Made by a program: the position numbers and the translations under genes. A stretch of DNA of 64,000 nucleotides, from contig JAJDAF010000043.1 of NCBI GenBank assembly GCA_029261995.1, positions 1 through 64,000 on the forward strand, written 5' to 3'. This stretch comes from Candidatus Zhuqueibacterota bacterium (GTDB lineage Bacteria; Zhuqueibacterota; Zhuqueibacteria; Oceanimicrobiales; Oceanimicrobiaceae). Below, one piece after another: positions 53,299 to 62,378 of this stretch. Each line of letters starts with the position of its first letter. The stretch's first letter is position 1. Below the pieces are notes generated by a model. That model was not told the DNA's origin. It searched no databases and saw nothing but the letters and a program-made list of their open reading frames with translations.

Positions 53299-54003
53299 AT
53301 GGGAATCTATATTACTGCCAGAGAAAAGAATCACTGGACTGCGTTTTTCGACACCGTGTTGTACGGTCATGAAAACAGCGGTGTGGCTTTGCGGCCGGAT
53401 TTGCTGGAGCGGGTGACCGCTGACAAGGCTGAGTTTGCGGGCAAGATCTCAACCCATTTGAGCCTGAAGTCGGTACAAAAGGAAGTGCAGGCAGAACTGC
53501 GCCAGCTCAAGAAAATCGGCTTCCGGCTGTTGGGCAAGGTCCGCCACGGACTGAACAGCCAGTTGCCGGCTGAGCAGAAAGACGCGACCTTCAAAGGCTA
53601 TGAGCTGGATCGCGAGGTGGCGAACAATCGTCCCGAGGTTTTGGCGGCCATGCGGACCGTGGTGGAGGCGGCGAGCCAGGAAACGGATGAGTCCAAGAAA
53701 CCGGCGGCTCCGCTGCTCGATGAATTCAAGGCCACGCATGAGAGTCTGCAATCGGCCATGGACCGCGAGATGGCTTTGCGGGCAGACTTGCTGGAAAACC
53801 GGCGCGGCTTCCGCGATGCCATCAAGGCCAACCGGGTGCTGCGAAGTCAGCTCACTTCATATTTGATCACGGTTTTGCCTGATGATGCGAACGACGCCAA
53901 GCTTATCGATTATGGTTTGCGCCGCAAGTTTGCGGTTGACCAGACTTCGGCGAGTCCGGCAGTGACTGTGGTTGATGAAGAGGAGACGGTGGTGACGCCG
54001 TAG
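53299..54003 (+). CDS. multicopy element protein, complete copy B, unknown function
   Basis: 234 residues from the ATG at 53299 (MGIYITAREKNHWTAFFD), 6 bases after AAGGAG; the frame is open 8 codons upstream but that part precedes the ribosome binding site. Same family as 13158-13865 and similar throughout. It is strongly alpha-helical in appearance, acidic at the C-terminus, with no signal, membrane segment, cysteine motif or recognisable nuclease or polymerase motif. Conserved points: SGVALRPDLLERVTADKA, EVQAELRQLKK, SQLPAEQK, NNRPEVLAAMRTVVEAA, LPDDANDAKLIDYGLRRKF. The element is bounded on both sides by family-1 hairpins (52816 and 54045), which suggests that this ~1.26-kb unit is the complete form. 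Confidence 0.85.
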   Translation: MGIYITAREKNHWTAFFDTVLYGHENSGVALRPDLLERVTADKAEFAGKISTHLSLKSVQKEVQAELRQLKKIGFRLLGKVRHGLNSQLPAEQKDATFKGYELDREVANNRPEVLAAMRTVVEAASQETDESKKPAAPLLDEFKATHESLQSAMDREMALRADLLENRRGFRDAIKANRVLRSQLTSYLITVLPDDANDAKLIDYGLRRKFAVDQTSASPAVTVVDEEETVVTP

Positions 54004-54044
54004 TAGGCATGGCTTCTTTTTGTTCAGCGCTAAATGCGTTCTTA

Positions 54045-54076
54045 AGCCTGCCAGGTTTTGGAAACCTGGCAGGTTT
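54045..54076 (+). terminator. hairpin repeat family 1, 3' edge of element B
   Basis: CCTGCCAGGTTT / AAACCTGGCAGG followed by seven T, 42 bases past the stop. The shared spacer (CTTCTTTTTGTTCAGCGC) also occurs near 62665, before the hairpin downstream of the second thioredoxin-fold copy. Confidence 0.88.
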
Positions 54077-54374
54077 TTTTGCGACGAGCTGCGAACTAAC
54101 TTGCATCCTGTTAATGAGCAGAGTAACTTGATTCTAACTGAACTCTTGGAAGATCGATATGGCGAAGAATCCACTGTCATCACTTCACAGTTTCCGGCAT
54201 CAGCGGGCATGACATCCGACCCTTGTCGATGCGATCTTCGATAGATTGGTACACAATCAGCATCACTCCGACTGAAGGGAGAAATCTATGGGAACTCTCT
54301 GTAGTCTGTCTCCAGAATACTCCATTGTCCGTTGTTATTCATGCTGATTTAAATCGAAGCAAGAAGAACTGAAC

Positions 54375-55238
54375 ATGACTGCTTGTTTTTTTGTCTCTGA
54401 CCTGCACGGGCAGATTGAACGCTATGAAAAACTCTTTAAGGCGATTGCGGACGAATATCCTGCGGTAGTATTCTTGGGCGGCGATCTGTTGCCTCATGAA
54501 TTGATCTCATTCACAGACGCTGACAGTGCTTATGGAGATTTTATCTATGACTTCTTGCTACCTGGTTTTGAGAAGTTACGTGACAAGCTGGGAACCGCCT
54601 ATCCGAAAATCTTGCTAATCCTGGGAAATGATGATGCGCGTTTTGAAGAGGCCGCGGTCTTGGATGCAGCAAAGCGCAATGTTTGGCAATATGTCCACAA
54701 TCGTCAGTCGCGACTTGGTATATTTTCCGTTTATGGCTATGCATACGTGCCGCCAACGCCCTTCCAGTTAAAAGACTGGGAACGATATGATGTCTCCCGC
54801 TACGTGGACCCGGGTTGTGTTTCACCGGAGGAAGGAAGGTATACTATTGCCATTTCTAAACGCGAAATGAGATATGCTACCATTCAGAAAGACCTTGAAG
54901 AGCTTGCCGGTGATGATGATCTTTCGCAAAGTGTTTTCCTATTTCATACGCCTCCCTATAAGACCAATTTAGACCGCGCGGCGCTCGATGGCAAAATGAT
55001 AGACCACGTACCTTTTGACGTACACGTTGGCAGTATTGCAGTTCGGCGATTTATCGAAGAGCGCCAGCCGTTGATTACATTGCACGGTCATGTCCATGAA
55101 TCCGCAAGATTGACGGGTTTTTGGAAAGAGCAAATTGGCAGGACTCATATTTTTTCAGCAGCGCATGACGGTACTGAATTGGCCTTGGTGCGTTTTGTCC
55201 TTGAACATCCCGAAACAGCCACACGTGAACTCATTTAG
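54375..55238 (+). CDS. calcineurin-like metallophosphoesterase
   Basis: 287 residues with the metal-site motifs in order: SDLHG (residues 8-12), FLGGDLL (~33-39), LGNDDA (~82-87), and LHGHVHES (~235). These bind two metal ions and hydrolyse phosphoesters; the substrate is unknown. The ribosome binding site is weak (GAAGAAC). The stop overlaps the convergent gene at 55231 by 8 bases. The 294-base gap upstream contains nothing recognisable. Confidence 0.88.
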   Translation: MTACFFVSDLHGQIERYEKLFKAIADEYPAVVFLGGDLLPHELISFTDADSAYGDFIYDFLLPGFEKLRDKLGTAYPKILLILGNDDARFEEAAVLDAAKRNVWQYVHNRQSRLGIFSVYGYAYVPPTPFQLKDWERYDVSRYVDPGCVSPEEGRYTIAISKREMRYATIQKDLEELAGDDDLSQSVFLFHTPPYKTNLDRAALDGKMIDHVPFDVHVGSIAVRRFIEERQPLITLHGHVHESARLTGFWKEQIGRTHIFSAAHDGTELALVRFVLEHPETATRELI

Positions 55239-58200
55239 ACTTCAAAGACAACTGTCGCGCAGCATCCGTAACCGCACCGATCTTAACCGCATAACTCGTG
55301 TTTTTCTTTATATCTTGATCTGTCACGATATGGACATCGAGCAGGCCATCAGATTCTGTTCCTGTGCGCAGGTAGTTCATTTCACCGATACATAGACTCC
55401 AGCCCTCCAGCCACAGCAGCAATCCCTTTCTTTGCGTCGCTGTGCCCCGAAAATGAATGAGCAGGTCAATGTCACTGCCCGGTCCCGCAGCTGCGTTCTT
55501 TGTGCTGCCGAAGACATAAAAGGCTTCTACGCCAAAGCGTTCCTTATCAAGTTGAGAAGCGATGTGCTCAGCCATACGTAGCCGCCAGCGCCAGTGGTCT
55601 TCGGCTTCCTTCTTCTCGAAGGTATCTTTCTTCTTTCTAAGTATGGGTTCTATGTCGGATGTCGGTTCGGCCAACATACCAACCGCTTTGTCGAGGTCGG
55701 CATTCATGAGCACCTGTAGAACGAGGCCATCTGTGGATTGGGCAACATCGATAACGCGGATGGTATCTGCCAGGTAAGCAAACTCAGGCAAAATGTCGGG
55801 CAGTATATTGTTGGATTTCGTCAAGAAGGTTTCATTGAAAACAATGTTGTCGTCGTCCGGGTAAAGCGGCAAGTAGCGAATGGACGCTTCGACCAAATCC
55901 TGGAAAAAGTGGGTGCCAAAGGAAAGGTCAGGTAGATAGTTGGCTTGCTTACGTGCAATTTCAATTAGGACCGCAGCATTGTTGATATCAGAATAGGTTA
56001 CACTAACACCCAATTTTATGTCACCACGGCTTCCCCAGCGCCCGGGGCCCATTAAGACAAACTGGCGTTTAGGCAGTATCTGATTTAGCTTTCCCACGGC
56101 GCGCCCGACTTCCAGTAAATCCTTGCGGGTGCTCATGTCGCTGTACTCTTGCCCATCCACATAGACAACATGGGTAAGTGCTGGGACTGCGCCATTAGAA
56201 ATGTAACGATTCGCCGTGAAAATGGTACGGTCTTTCGGGATGTCTTTGGGAATGGATGCCGGTGCACTGTCCGCACCGTAACTTTGAGGGCGACATTGTA
56301 AGAGGTAAAGGTTGTCCCCATCAGAAGCAAACTCAATGTCTACGGGCATGCCAAGTTGTTCTTGCAGAACATTCAGGATAGTGTGCGTCTGTTTGACAAA
56401 CGGCGTGCGTGTCATTAAACCGTCAAAGGTCACGACCATATCAGCATGTTCAAAGTCCATGTGCACTCCCATGGGCCGGCTAAGATGCTCGTGCTCCAAT
56501 ATTGAAACAATCTGGTTTATGCGGGGATACTCGTGTCCAAGTTTCCTAATCAACACATCAAGTTCAATCGTCTCAAATGCGTTCGTTTTCAAATTAATCA
56601 CATCAATCTTCTTTGGCGAATAGCGAACAATTTCATCGAGTGTGATGTTGACACGCAGACCTGGTTGACCAGGCGCCATCAAGATTGGATAGTCGTCACT
56701 CAAGCGGTCTACGGCACGCGTCCCCAAACCTGGTACCAGTCTAACCAACCCATCTTCCGTCTTGATACGTGGTGACCAGCGGAAATCATTGTTGCTGAAA
56801 GCGACGCCAGCATATGCAGGCAAGAAATAATCTCCCACCACCTTGCCCACGACCTCCTGAATCATAATGCCCATTTCCTCATGAAAATCCAGCAGGCCGC
56901 GTTCTGCACGATATTCGATAGGGTCGGGGCTAAACGTGGAAGCGTAGACCTCGGCGATGGCGTCCATCAAAGCTATCAACCGTTCTTGTTTGGTTCCTTG
57001 ATTTGCTATGAAAACACTTCGATACTTACCGGCAAACGCCGTCCCCATTCGGTCTTCTAACAAACTAGAACTCCGCACAATCAAGGGGCGGTCGCCAAAA
57101 TCATCCAAAGCCAATGAAAGACCTTTGATGATTTCAGGTGGAAACCGTGAGTTCTTGAACACCTGAACGACATAAGGATACTCCTGCCGTACTTGACCGA
57201 TTTCTTTGTACTTTTGATCGACGATATCTTCCAGGTTATTGTAATTCGTAAAGCTGAGGATACCATCAGATGTGATGTACCAGGATTTTGGCACTTTGAT
57301 GTCGCGAAAGAACTCGTTGTGTTTACTGAGTTTTCTTAGGATTTGGTTTGCCAGAAATAGACCAGCACTTTTCCCACCCAACTTGCCACGACTGTTGGCA
57401 GGAAAGATGACTCGATGCAGCAAGTCATAGAAGTCCTTGACCTCGATGAACTGTTTAGCAACGTTGACAAATTGTGGTTGACTGGTTAGCAGACGGCGAA
57501 CAAGGGACACACGGAAGCCTTTTTCCCTCGGTACAGAAAGCTCGGAACCATCCGGATCGAGATGATGATAGCGCCCGATAGCATCGGCGATTTCAGCGTG
57601 AGACGTCGCTGGATTTTCAAGGATGCTCACCAGGAAAGCAGACTTTTCTTCTCTTATCCATTTCTGAATAGAGGACACGGTTTCCTCTGCACCTAAAAAA
57701 GCGACCGCTATGCTGAATACCTCTTCACTTATGTGAAGAAAATCGTGCAACGCTTCCTTCTTATGGGGACGGTTTAGATCTTCGAATAGCTCACTATCCT
57801 TGTCTTTGTAGGCGGGGCTGAAATGTTCAAGCAACTCTTCAGCTTTCTTACTCCCACTCCAGCATAGGTAGTTGGTCATCTTTCTGGAGATGCGCAACAG
57901 GAGTTGCGGATCTGTTCTTCGTAGTAGACTAAGAATGACCCACCATTCTGCTTCTTTTTTTGGCGGAAGTTCCCTTTCTTCAAAGACCTCTTTCAACTTT
58001 TGGTGCAAAATACGTCGTCCGAGACGCTCTGCAATGGTGTTGATTAATTTGCGTTCCTCTTTGAGAAACGGACCTTCATCCACGCAAGGTCTCTCCTCGG
58101 TGTAGTAAACGCTTATCTTTCCGACCGTTTCATCTTGAATTCTGATGTCCGCAGTTTGAACCCATGCTGTTTCTACGAAAGGGTGTGATTGGTGGGTTTT

Positions 58201-58404
58201 GTCGCGATAAATGATCTTTGCATGGCAAATATCTGGATATTGCCAGCCGGGTGGAATGGTTTCGATGATGCTCGCAAATAATTCATCTGGCGATGCATCA
58301 GATCTGTTGAGAATCTCTTCAACCTCGTAAAGGCAGCTTAACTCTTTAGCCCTTTCTTTGAGGTCGCTGATCAGGCTCTCTACGGATTTGTTTCGGTTCT
58401 CCAT
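55231..58404 (-). CDS. PEP-synthase N-terminal-like (ATP-binding) protein fused to a GAF-like sensor and a nucleotidyltransferase
   Basis: 1057 residues. A GAF-like sensor comes first (~8-130: KELSCLYEVEEILNR, WQYPDICHAKIIY, FLKEERKLINTIAERLG). A helical region is followed by the PPDK/PEP-synthase ATP-binding domain (~335-740: GKLGGKSAGLFLANQIL, IVRSSSLLEDRMGTAFAGKY, IMIQEVVG). Next is a module also present in the neighbouring gene (~780-880: GPGRWGSRGDIKLGV, LSFGTHFFQDLVEA). The C-terminus is a Pol-beta-type nucleotidyltransferase (~950-1045: FGSTKNAAAGPGSDIDLLIHF). The phosphohistidine (TSHA-type) and PEP-barrel domains of true PEP synthases are absent, so it is unlikely to make PEP. Third gene of the operon, 6 bases after its neighbour. 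Confidence 0.85.
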   Translation of the reverse strand: MENRNKSVESLISDLKERAKELSCLYEVEEILNRSDASPDELFASIIETIPPGWQYPDICHAKIIYRDKTHQSHPFVETAWVQTADIRIQDETVGKISVYYTEERPCVDEGPFLKEERKLINTIAERLGRRILHQKLKEVFEERELPPKKEAEWWVILSLLRRTDPQLLLRISRKMTNYLCWSGSKKAEELLEHFSPAYKDKDSELFEDLNRPHKKEALHDFLHISEEVFSIAVAFLGAEETVSSIQKWIREEKSAFLVSILENPATSHAEIADAIGRYHHLDPDGSELSVPREKGFRVSLVRRLLTSQPQFVNVAKQFIEVKDFYDLLHRVIFPANSRGKLGGKSAGLFLANQILRKLSKHNEFFRDIKVPKSWYITSDGILSFTNYNNLEDIVDQKYKEIGQVRQEYPYVVQVFKNSRFPPEIIKGLSLALDDFGDRPLIVRSSSLLEDRMGTAFAGKYRSVFIANQGTKQERLIALMDAIAEVYASTFSPDPIEYRAERGLLDFHEEMGIMIQEVVGKVVGDYFLPAYAGVAFSNNDFRWSPRIKTEDGLVRLVPGLGTRAVDRLSDDYPILMAPGQPGLRVNITLDEIVRYSPKKIDVINLKTNAFETIELDVLIRKLGHEYPRINQIVSILEHEHLSRPMGVHMDFEHADMVVTFDGLMTRTPFVKQTHTILNVLQEQLGMPVDIEFASDGDNLYLLQCRPQSYGADSAPASIPKDIPKDRTIFTANRYISNGAVPALTHVVYVDGQEYSDMSTRKDLLEVGRAVGKLNQILPKRQFVLMGPGRWGSRGDIKLGVSVTYSDINNAAVLIEIARKQANYLPDLSFGTHFFQDLVEASIRYLPLYPDDDNIVFNETFLTKSNNILPDILPEFAYLADTIRVIDVAQSTDGLVLQVLMNADLDKAVGMLAEPTSDIEPILRKKKDTFEKKEAEDHWRWRLRMAEHIASQLDKERFGVEAFYVFGSTKNAAAGPGSDIDLLIHFRGTATQRKGLLLWLEGWSLCIGEMNYLRTGTESDGLLDVHIVTDQDIKKNTSYAVKIGAVTDAARQLSLKSK

Positions 58405-58410
58405 GACTTA

Positions 58411-60162
58411 TTATCCAAGTACTGATTTGTAAATAGCCCCCCTGCCACTTCTTCCATCCACCTTAACTTGCAGAGGATTAGATAGTCTCACGTGCCTTAC
58501 AAATTCGGTTTCTGTAAGCACTCTTTGCTGTCCCAGCCATTGCCAGTCGATTGGATATTGTCCTGAATGATGAACTGAAAAATAGCTGACCTGGAAACTC
58601 GTGATGTTGTGAAAAAAATGTGAGCCTTGACTGAGCTCCTTATCCATACTTGGAAGCGTGGCCTCAACAATGACTTTTGCACCAGAAATTTGACCCCAAT
58701 TGACAGGGATACCCAACCAGGGATCAGAACTTCCCCACCTGCCAAAACCGATCAGTAAGTAAGGAGATCCGTCCGCGGCCAACTTCTTGTTCATGGATTC
58801 TAACTCCAGTGCAATCTGCCGGGTGTACTTTGCGTCAAAGTGTTCAGGCTTAACATAAACGATGTCTAGAATTGTATCGATCAACCCGTTCCCCATTACA
58901 GTTTCGGAGGCGGAGAGAGTATTCTTATGCGACAAATCTTCGCGATTGATCTCCACTTCCTCGTCCGACACTACCATGGGTCTCACTTGCAGAAAACCGA
59001 ACCGAGTTGGTTTGAAAGTTAGGGCAAATTCAATTTCCACGGGAGCGCTAAGCGCTTCTTCGCACACCTTCAGCAGGGTTCTTACCAGATGATTCAAGGG
59101 GATATCATCCAATACCAAGAGCGGGGCAAAAGTCAGGATTCGGGGGCCTTTGGCGCCAATGCCCATATTGATTCTATCGGAAGAGGCGTTGTAGGTCGAG
59201 GCCACCAAACGTAACGTGTTGTCCGTTTCTGCGTCTGTGAGATCCGCCTTAAGCAAATATTCGGTTTCTTGAACAGGGTCATAGGCTGGAGGCTTTCCCA
59301 TATTCACCGCCCAAAAATCGGTTTGAGTTTGCTTAAGCCATTCACTGATAGAGCCAAATGGAGGATTTGCTTGCGGATACGCCGGTGAATAGCACCAACT
59401 CGTCCCGCCATCCACAACTGTTTTCCCAAGGCCGAGCGCCAGATTCACGACCCCGTCTTCAGGTTTGGCATGTCCCGTTGGATAGAAATTATAGGAACGC
59501 GCCACTCCGGAGACCTCGGGATAAAAACGACCATTATGACGGCAACCCACCACCTCCTGAATGATTACCGCCATTTTTTCTTCAGCTATGTCATGCTTCG
59601 TGGCTTTTCGATAGTCCTTCGCTGCTTTGAAAAAAGTAGACGCATATACAAACTTGATAGCTTCAGTCAGTTTGTGGAAGCGGGTATCGGGGTCGTGCTG
59701 ATTGTTCGGGATCATCTTGGTGCCATAGATTCCGGCAAACGGCTCGTGCATGGCGTCTTCCAACATGCTTGAAGATCGAATAGCCAGGGGGGTATGGACT
59801 TGCGCAATGATTGCTCTCAGGTCTCCGACCATCTCCACCGGCAAGTCTGCTTTTAGAAAAGCATGGGCAATGCGATCATCGGGTTCATTTGAGCATGCAA
59901 TCTCAAGGAGGTGATTCCGTTTCATGAAAGCATCGAAGAAGTCGGTCCGAATGACCGTCATGGTTGGAATGTTGATTTCGATGCCTTTGAATACTTCTTG
60001 ATGCAATTCGGCAGTGAGAACGTTGTTGATGAAGGCCAGCCCCCAGGCCTTGCCGCCGAGAGAGCCTGTTCCCATGCAGGTCAATCGCTGTTCAGAATCG
60101 AAAAACTTTCGATTGAACGGCGAGAGATTTTCAGGAGATGAGGTATCTAGTGCTTTCCCCAT
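58411..60162 (-). CDS. PEP-synthase N-terminal-like (ATP-binding) protein
   Basis: 583 residues, ATG at 60162. It has the same ATP-binding core as its neighbour (GTGSLGGKAWGLAFINNVL, AIRSSSMLEDAMHEPFAGIY, VIIQEVVGCRHNGRFYP) and the same C-terminal module (GFGRWGSSDPWLGIPV, LSQGSHFFHNITSFQ). It lacks the sensor and nucleotidyltransferase parts, and the phosphohistidine and PEP domains. The two proteins may form a heteromer that binds ATP and an unknown acceptor. It is 34 bases downstream of the glutamate dehydrogenase gene and 6 upstream of 55231-58404, so one operon. Confidence 0.87.
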   Translation of the reverse strand: MGKALDTSSPENLSPFNRKFFDSEQRLTCMGTGSLGGKAWGLAFINNVLTAELHQEVFKGIEINIPTMTVIRTDFFDAFMKRNHLLEIACSNEPDDRIAHAFLKADLPVEMVGDLRAIIAQVHTPLAIRSSSMLEDAMHEPFAGIYGTKMIPNNQHDPDTRFHKLTEAIKFVYASTFFKAAKDYRKATKHDIAEEKMAVIIQEVVGCRHNGRFYPEVSGVARSYNFYPTGHAKPEDGVVNLALGLGKTVVDGGTSWCYSPAYPQANPPFGSISEWLKQTQTDFWAVNMGKPPAYDPVQETEYLLKADLTDAETDNTLRLVASTYNASSDRINMGIGAKGPRILTFAPLLVLDDIPLNHLVRTLLKVCEEALSAPVEIEFALTFKPTRFGFLQVRPMVVSDEEVEINREDLSHKNTLSASETVMGNGLIDTILDIVYVKPEHFDAKYTRQIALELESMNKKLAADGSPYLLIGFGRWGSSDPWLGIPVNWGQISGAKVIVEATLPSMDKELSQGSHFFHNITSFQVSYFSVHHSGQYPIDWQWLGQQRVLTETEFVRHVRLSNPLQVKVDGRSGRGAIYKSVLG

Positions 60163-60196
60163 TTTTCTTCGTTTGCATCCCTTCGAAGATTTGGTA

Positions 60197-61483
60197 TCAA
60201 ACCCATCCGCGATCTCTACAAATCTGAGCTACTCGGCTCACTGCGATTACATAAGCGGCATCGCGCATGTAGAGTTTTCTCTTTTTTGCCAAGTCGCTGA
60301 CGGCTATAAAGGCTGATGTCATTTTAACATCGAGTTTGCCAAGGACTTGGTCTCTTTCCCAGTAGTAATTCATATTGCTTTGCACTTGCTCAAAGTAGCT
60401 GCAGGTGACACCGCCGGCATTTGCCACGAAGTCCGGGATCATAAAGATACCCCGCTCTTGGATCACTTCGTCGGCCCGGGGGCCAGTTGGCCCGTTGGCG
60501 CCTTCCGCAATAATTTTAACGCGCTTGCTGATTTTGTTTACATTCTCTAGATTGATCTGATTCTCCAGAGCCGAGGGAATCAAAATATCGACGTCTTGTT
60601 CAAGCCAGAGGTCGCCCGGCAGAACTTCATAGCCTAAGTCTTTCGCTTTGCCTTTATCGATACCCCCGAACCGGTCGGCTATCTTTCGCAATTCATCAAG
60701 ATTGATGCCATCCTTTTTCTTGAAAGCATAGGTGGTCTGATCATCTTGATCCCAGCACGAAACACTCATAACCGTACCGCCTATTTGTTGATAGAGCTCG
60801 ATGGCATGCTGCGCAACATTGCCGAATCCCTGTACACTTGCGGTTGTACCATCTGGTCGGATCCCCAGTTCTTTCAGCGCCTCCCGAACTGTAAAGATGA
60901 CACCGTAGCCGGTTGCTTCTTTTCTGCCCAACGAGCCACCCATGCCTACAGGTTTACCCGTGATAAGGCCGGGATATTTTCCACCACGAATGGTTTCAAA
61001 TTCGTCGAGCATCCACAGCATATGCTGTGCGCTAGTCATAACGTCAGGTGCTGGCACATCCGTAATTGGACCGATGTCTCTGGCGATTTGGCGAATCCAG
61101 CCCCGACAAATCTGTTCCTGCTCGCGCATGCTCAGACTATGCGGGTCACAGACAACTCCACCTTTGCTGCCGCCCAATGGAATGTCTACGGCGGCGCATT
61201 TCCAGGTCATCCACATGGCCAAGGCACGAACCGTATCCGCGGTTTCTTGTGGGTGAAACCGTATCCCGCCTTTACCGGGACCTCTTGCATCATTGTGTTG
61301 AACTCGAAAGCCCTTAAAAATTTTTACACTGCCATCATCCATCCTGGCAGGTATGCTGAAGTGATATTCTCGAATAGGGTTTCTTAATAGGTCTCTGGTC
61401 GCCTGATCCAGGTCAAGCAAATCAGCTACCTTATCAAACTGTTCTTGAGCCATTTCAAATGGGTTGAAAGATTTGCTGTCCAT
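60197..61483 (-). CDS. gdhA: glutamate dehydrogenase (Glu/Leu/Phe/Val family)
   Basis: 428 residues, normal for hexameric GDH. ATG at 61483 after GAGGAG. It interconverts glutamate and 2-oxoglutarate plus ammonium. Seen: the substrate loop GPGKGGIRFHP, the catalytic lysine in PLGGSKGGVVCDP, VPAPDVMTS, the dinucleotide motif VQGFGNVAQHA, and ANAGGVTCSYFEQVQ. Coenzyme preference cannot be told safely. First gene of the operon with the two PEP-synthase-like genes, which hints that they relate to nitrogen or amino-acid metabolism. Confidence 0.94.
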   Translation of the reverse strand: MDSKSFNPFEMAQEQFDKVADLLDLDQATRDLLRNPIREYHFSIPARMDDGSVKIFKGFRVQHNDARGPGKGGIRFHPQETADTVRALAMWMTWKCAAVDIPLGGSKGGVVCDPHSLSMREQEQICRGWIRQIARDIGPITDVPAPDVMTSAQHMLWMLDEFETIRGGKYPGLITGKPVGMGGSLGRKEATGYGVIFTVREALKELGIRPDGTTASVQGFGNVAQHAIELYQQIGGTVMSVSCWDQDDQTTYAFKKKDGINLDELRKIADRFGGIDKGKAKDLGYEVLPGDLWLEQDVDILIPSALENQINLENVNKISKRVKIIAEGANGPTGPRADEVIQERGIFMIPDFVANAGGVTCSYFEQVQSNMNYYWERDQVLGKLDVKMTSAFIAVSDLAKKRKLYMRDAAYVIAVSRVAQICRDRGWV

Positions 61484-61674
61484 AAACTCCTCTTCGATTC
61501 AAGGTTGGTCTCGAAAGTGAATTCGGATAAACATGTCGAATTTCTGAGTCGAAATTGCTACTTTCTTTTGAAAGAATCAAGCTAATATATATTGATTACG
61601 TCACAGATTGATAGATGAGTAGAATTCATTTTCAATAGTATGTTGCACTTCTTAAAGAACCAGTCAGTTTTGCG
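61484..61674 (-). promoter_or_regulatory. probable promoter region of the gdhA operon
   Basis: An AT-rich stretch (61540-61650) directly upstream of gdhA, with no gene. It is the only sizeable gap ahead of the three-gene operon. No specific operator recognised. Confidence 0.4.
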
Positions 61675-61866
61675 GACTTTCAGTTGTCTCTAGTCGTTAA
61701 GGACGGGACCATACGGGCAACAGGTTTTCTCCCTGGTGGTAGATTGTGCGGTAAAAGGGTGGTCTGAAGACGCGTGTAACACGGAGTTTCGGTTATCTCT
61801 GGATGAGCCTGGCAAGTGGGGTGCCAAGACCGCGCCAGTGCGGCTTAACGTCAGGGGGTTTCTACT
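61675..61866 (+). repeat. tail modules of the multicopy element (two in tandem)
   Basis: TTTCAGTTGTCTCTAGTCGTTAAGG... here noted by its parts TTTCAGTTGTCTC and GGTAGATTGTGCGG, then TCTGAAGACGCGTG and GGTTATCTCTGGATGAG. These are the reverse of the modules at 360-508 and 1396-1490. It follows HxlR copy 2 just as 1396-1490 follows HxlR copy 1. Confidence 0.6.
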
Positions 61867-62223
61867 TCAAAGGGGTTCCGAACCATCTGTATCAGATGGC
61901 TCTCCGCGTTGTATTTGCTCATCAAGGTCATGAATTTGCTGAATTATCTTCGTCAAAGCATGTCCCGCTTTTGTCAGGGAGTATTCCGTTCTCGGAGGTA
62001 CTTCGGGAAACACCTTTTTCTCCAACAGTGCGTAGTCGGTCAGCTTCTGTAATCTCTCCGATAGAACTTTGGTCGATATCCCGGCGATATGGCGTTCGAG
62101 AACACCAGGCCTTATGGTTCCCTCGCGAATGGCCATCAAGACAGAGACAGACCACTTGCAGCCAATCACGTTTTCGAGTTTGTGATATTGCGTCCGGTCA
62201 GATTCATTGGATATTTTTTTCAT
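61867..62223 (-). CDS. HxlR-family transcriptional regulator (copy 2)
   Basis: 118 residues, almost identical to 998-1378 up to QRGEPSDT, then a different short tail (DGSEPL). Same N-terminal cysteine region (NVIGCKWSVSVL). Divergent from the thioredoxin-fold gene at 62379. Differences are few (for example ALLEKKVFPE versus ALLDKKIFPE), so the duplication is fairly recent and both copies appear functional. Confidence 0.9.
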   Translation of the reverse strand: MKKISNESDRTQYHKLENVIGCKWSVSVLMAIREGTIRPGVLERHIAGISTKVLSERLQKLTDYALLEKKVFPEVPPRTEYSLTKAGHALTKIIQQIHDLDEQIQRGEPSDTDGSEPL

Positions 62224-62242
62224 GTTGATTACTCTAAATTTA

Positions 62243-62278
62243 CACCAAAAAGTGTGTACCTCACCAAAAAGTGCCTAC
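62243..62278. promoter_or_regulatory. paired direct repeat, probable HxlR operator (copy 2)
   Basis: CACCAAAAAGTGTGTAC and CACCAAAAAGTGCCTAC, the reverse complement of the pair at 943-978, with the same 19-base period and the same distance to the HxlR start. Confidence 0.65.
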
Positions 62279-62378
62279 TTGTCTAAACGCCTCTATTTTA
62301 TATCTTTCTGCAGCGACAGCGTTTCCCAGGGACGCGAATAAATAACTGCCTGTTACGTAAACAAAGAAAGGACTAATC

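Noticed and set aside
52816-54076. Retron or diversity-generating retroelement
   Set aside because: There is no reverse transcriptase in the window, no template/variable repeat pair, and the element protein shows no polymerase motif.
60746-61387. Plus-strand ORF (213 codons) over gdhA
   Set aside because: It is antisense to a highly conserved enzyme and its translation has no recognisable features.
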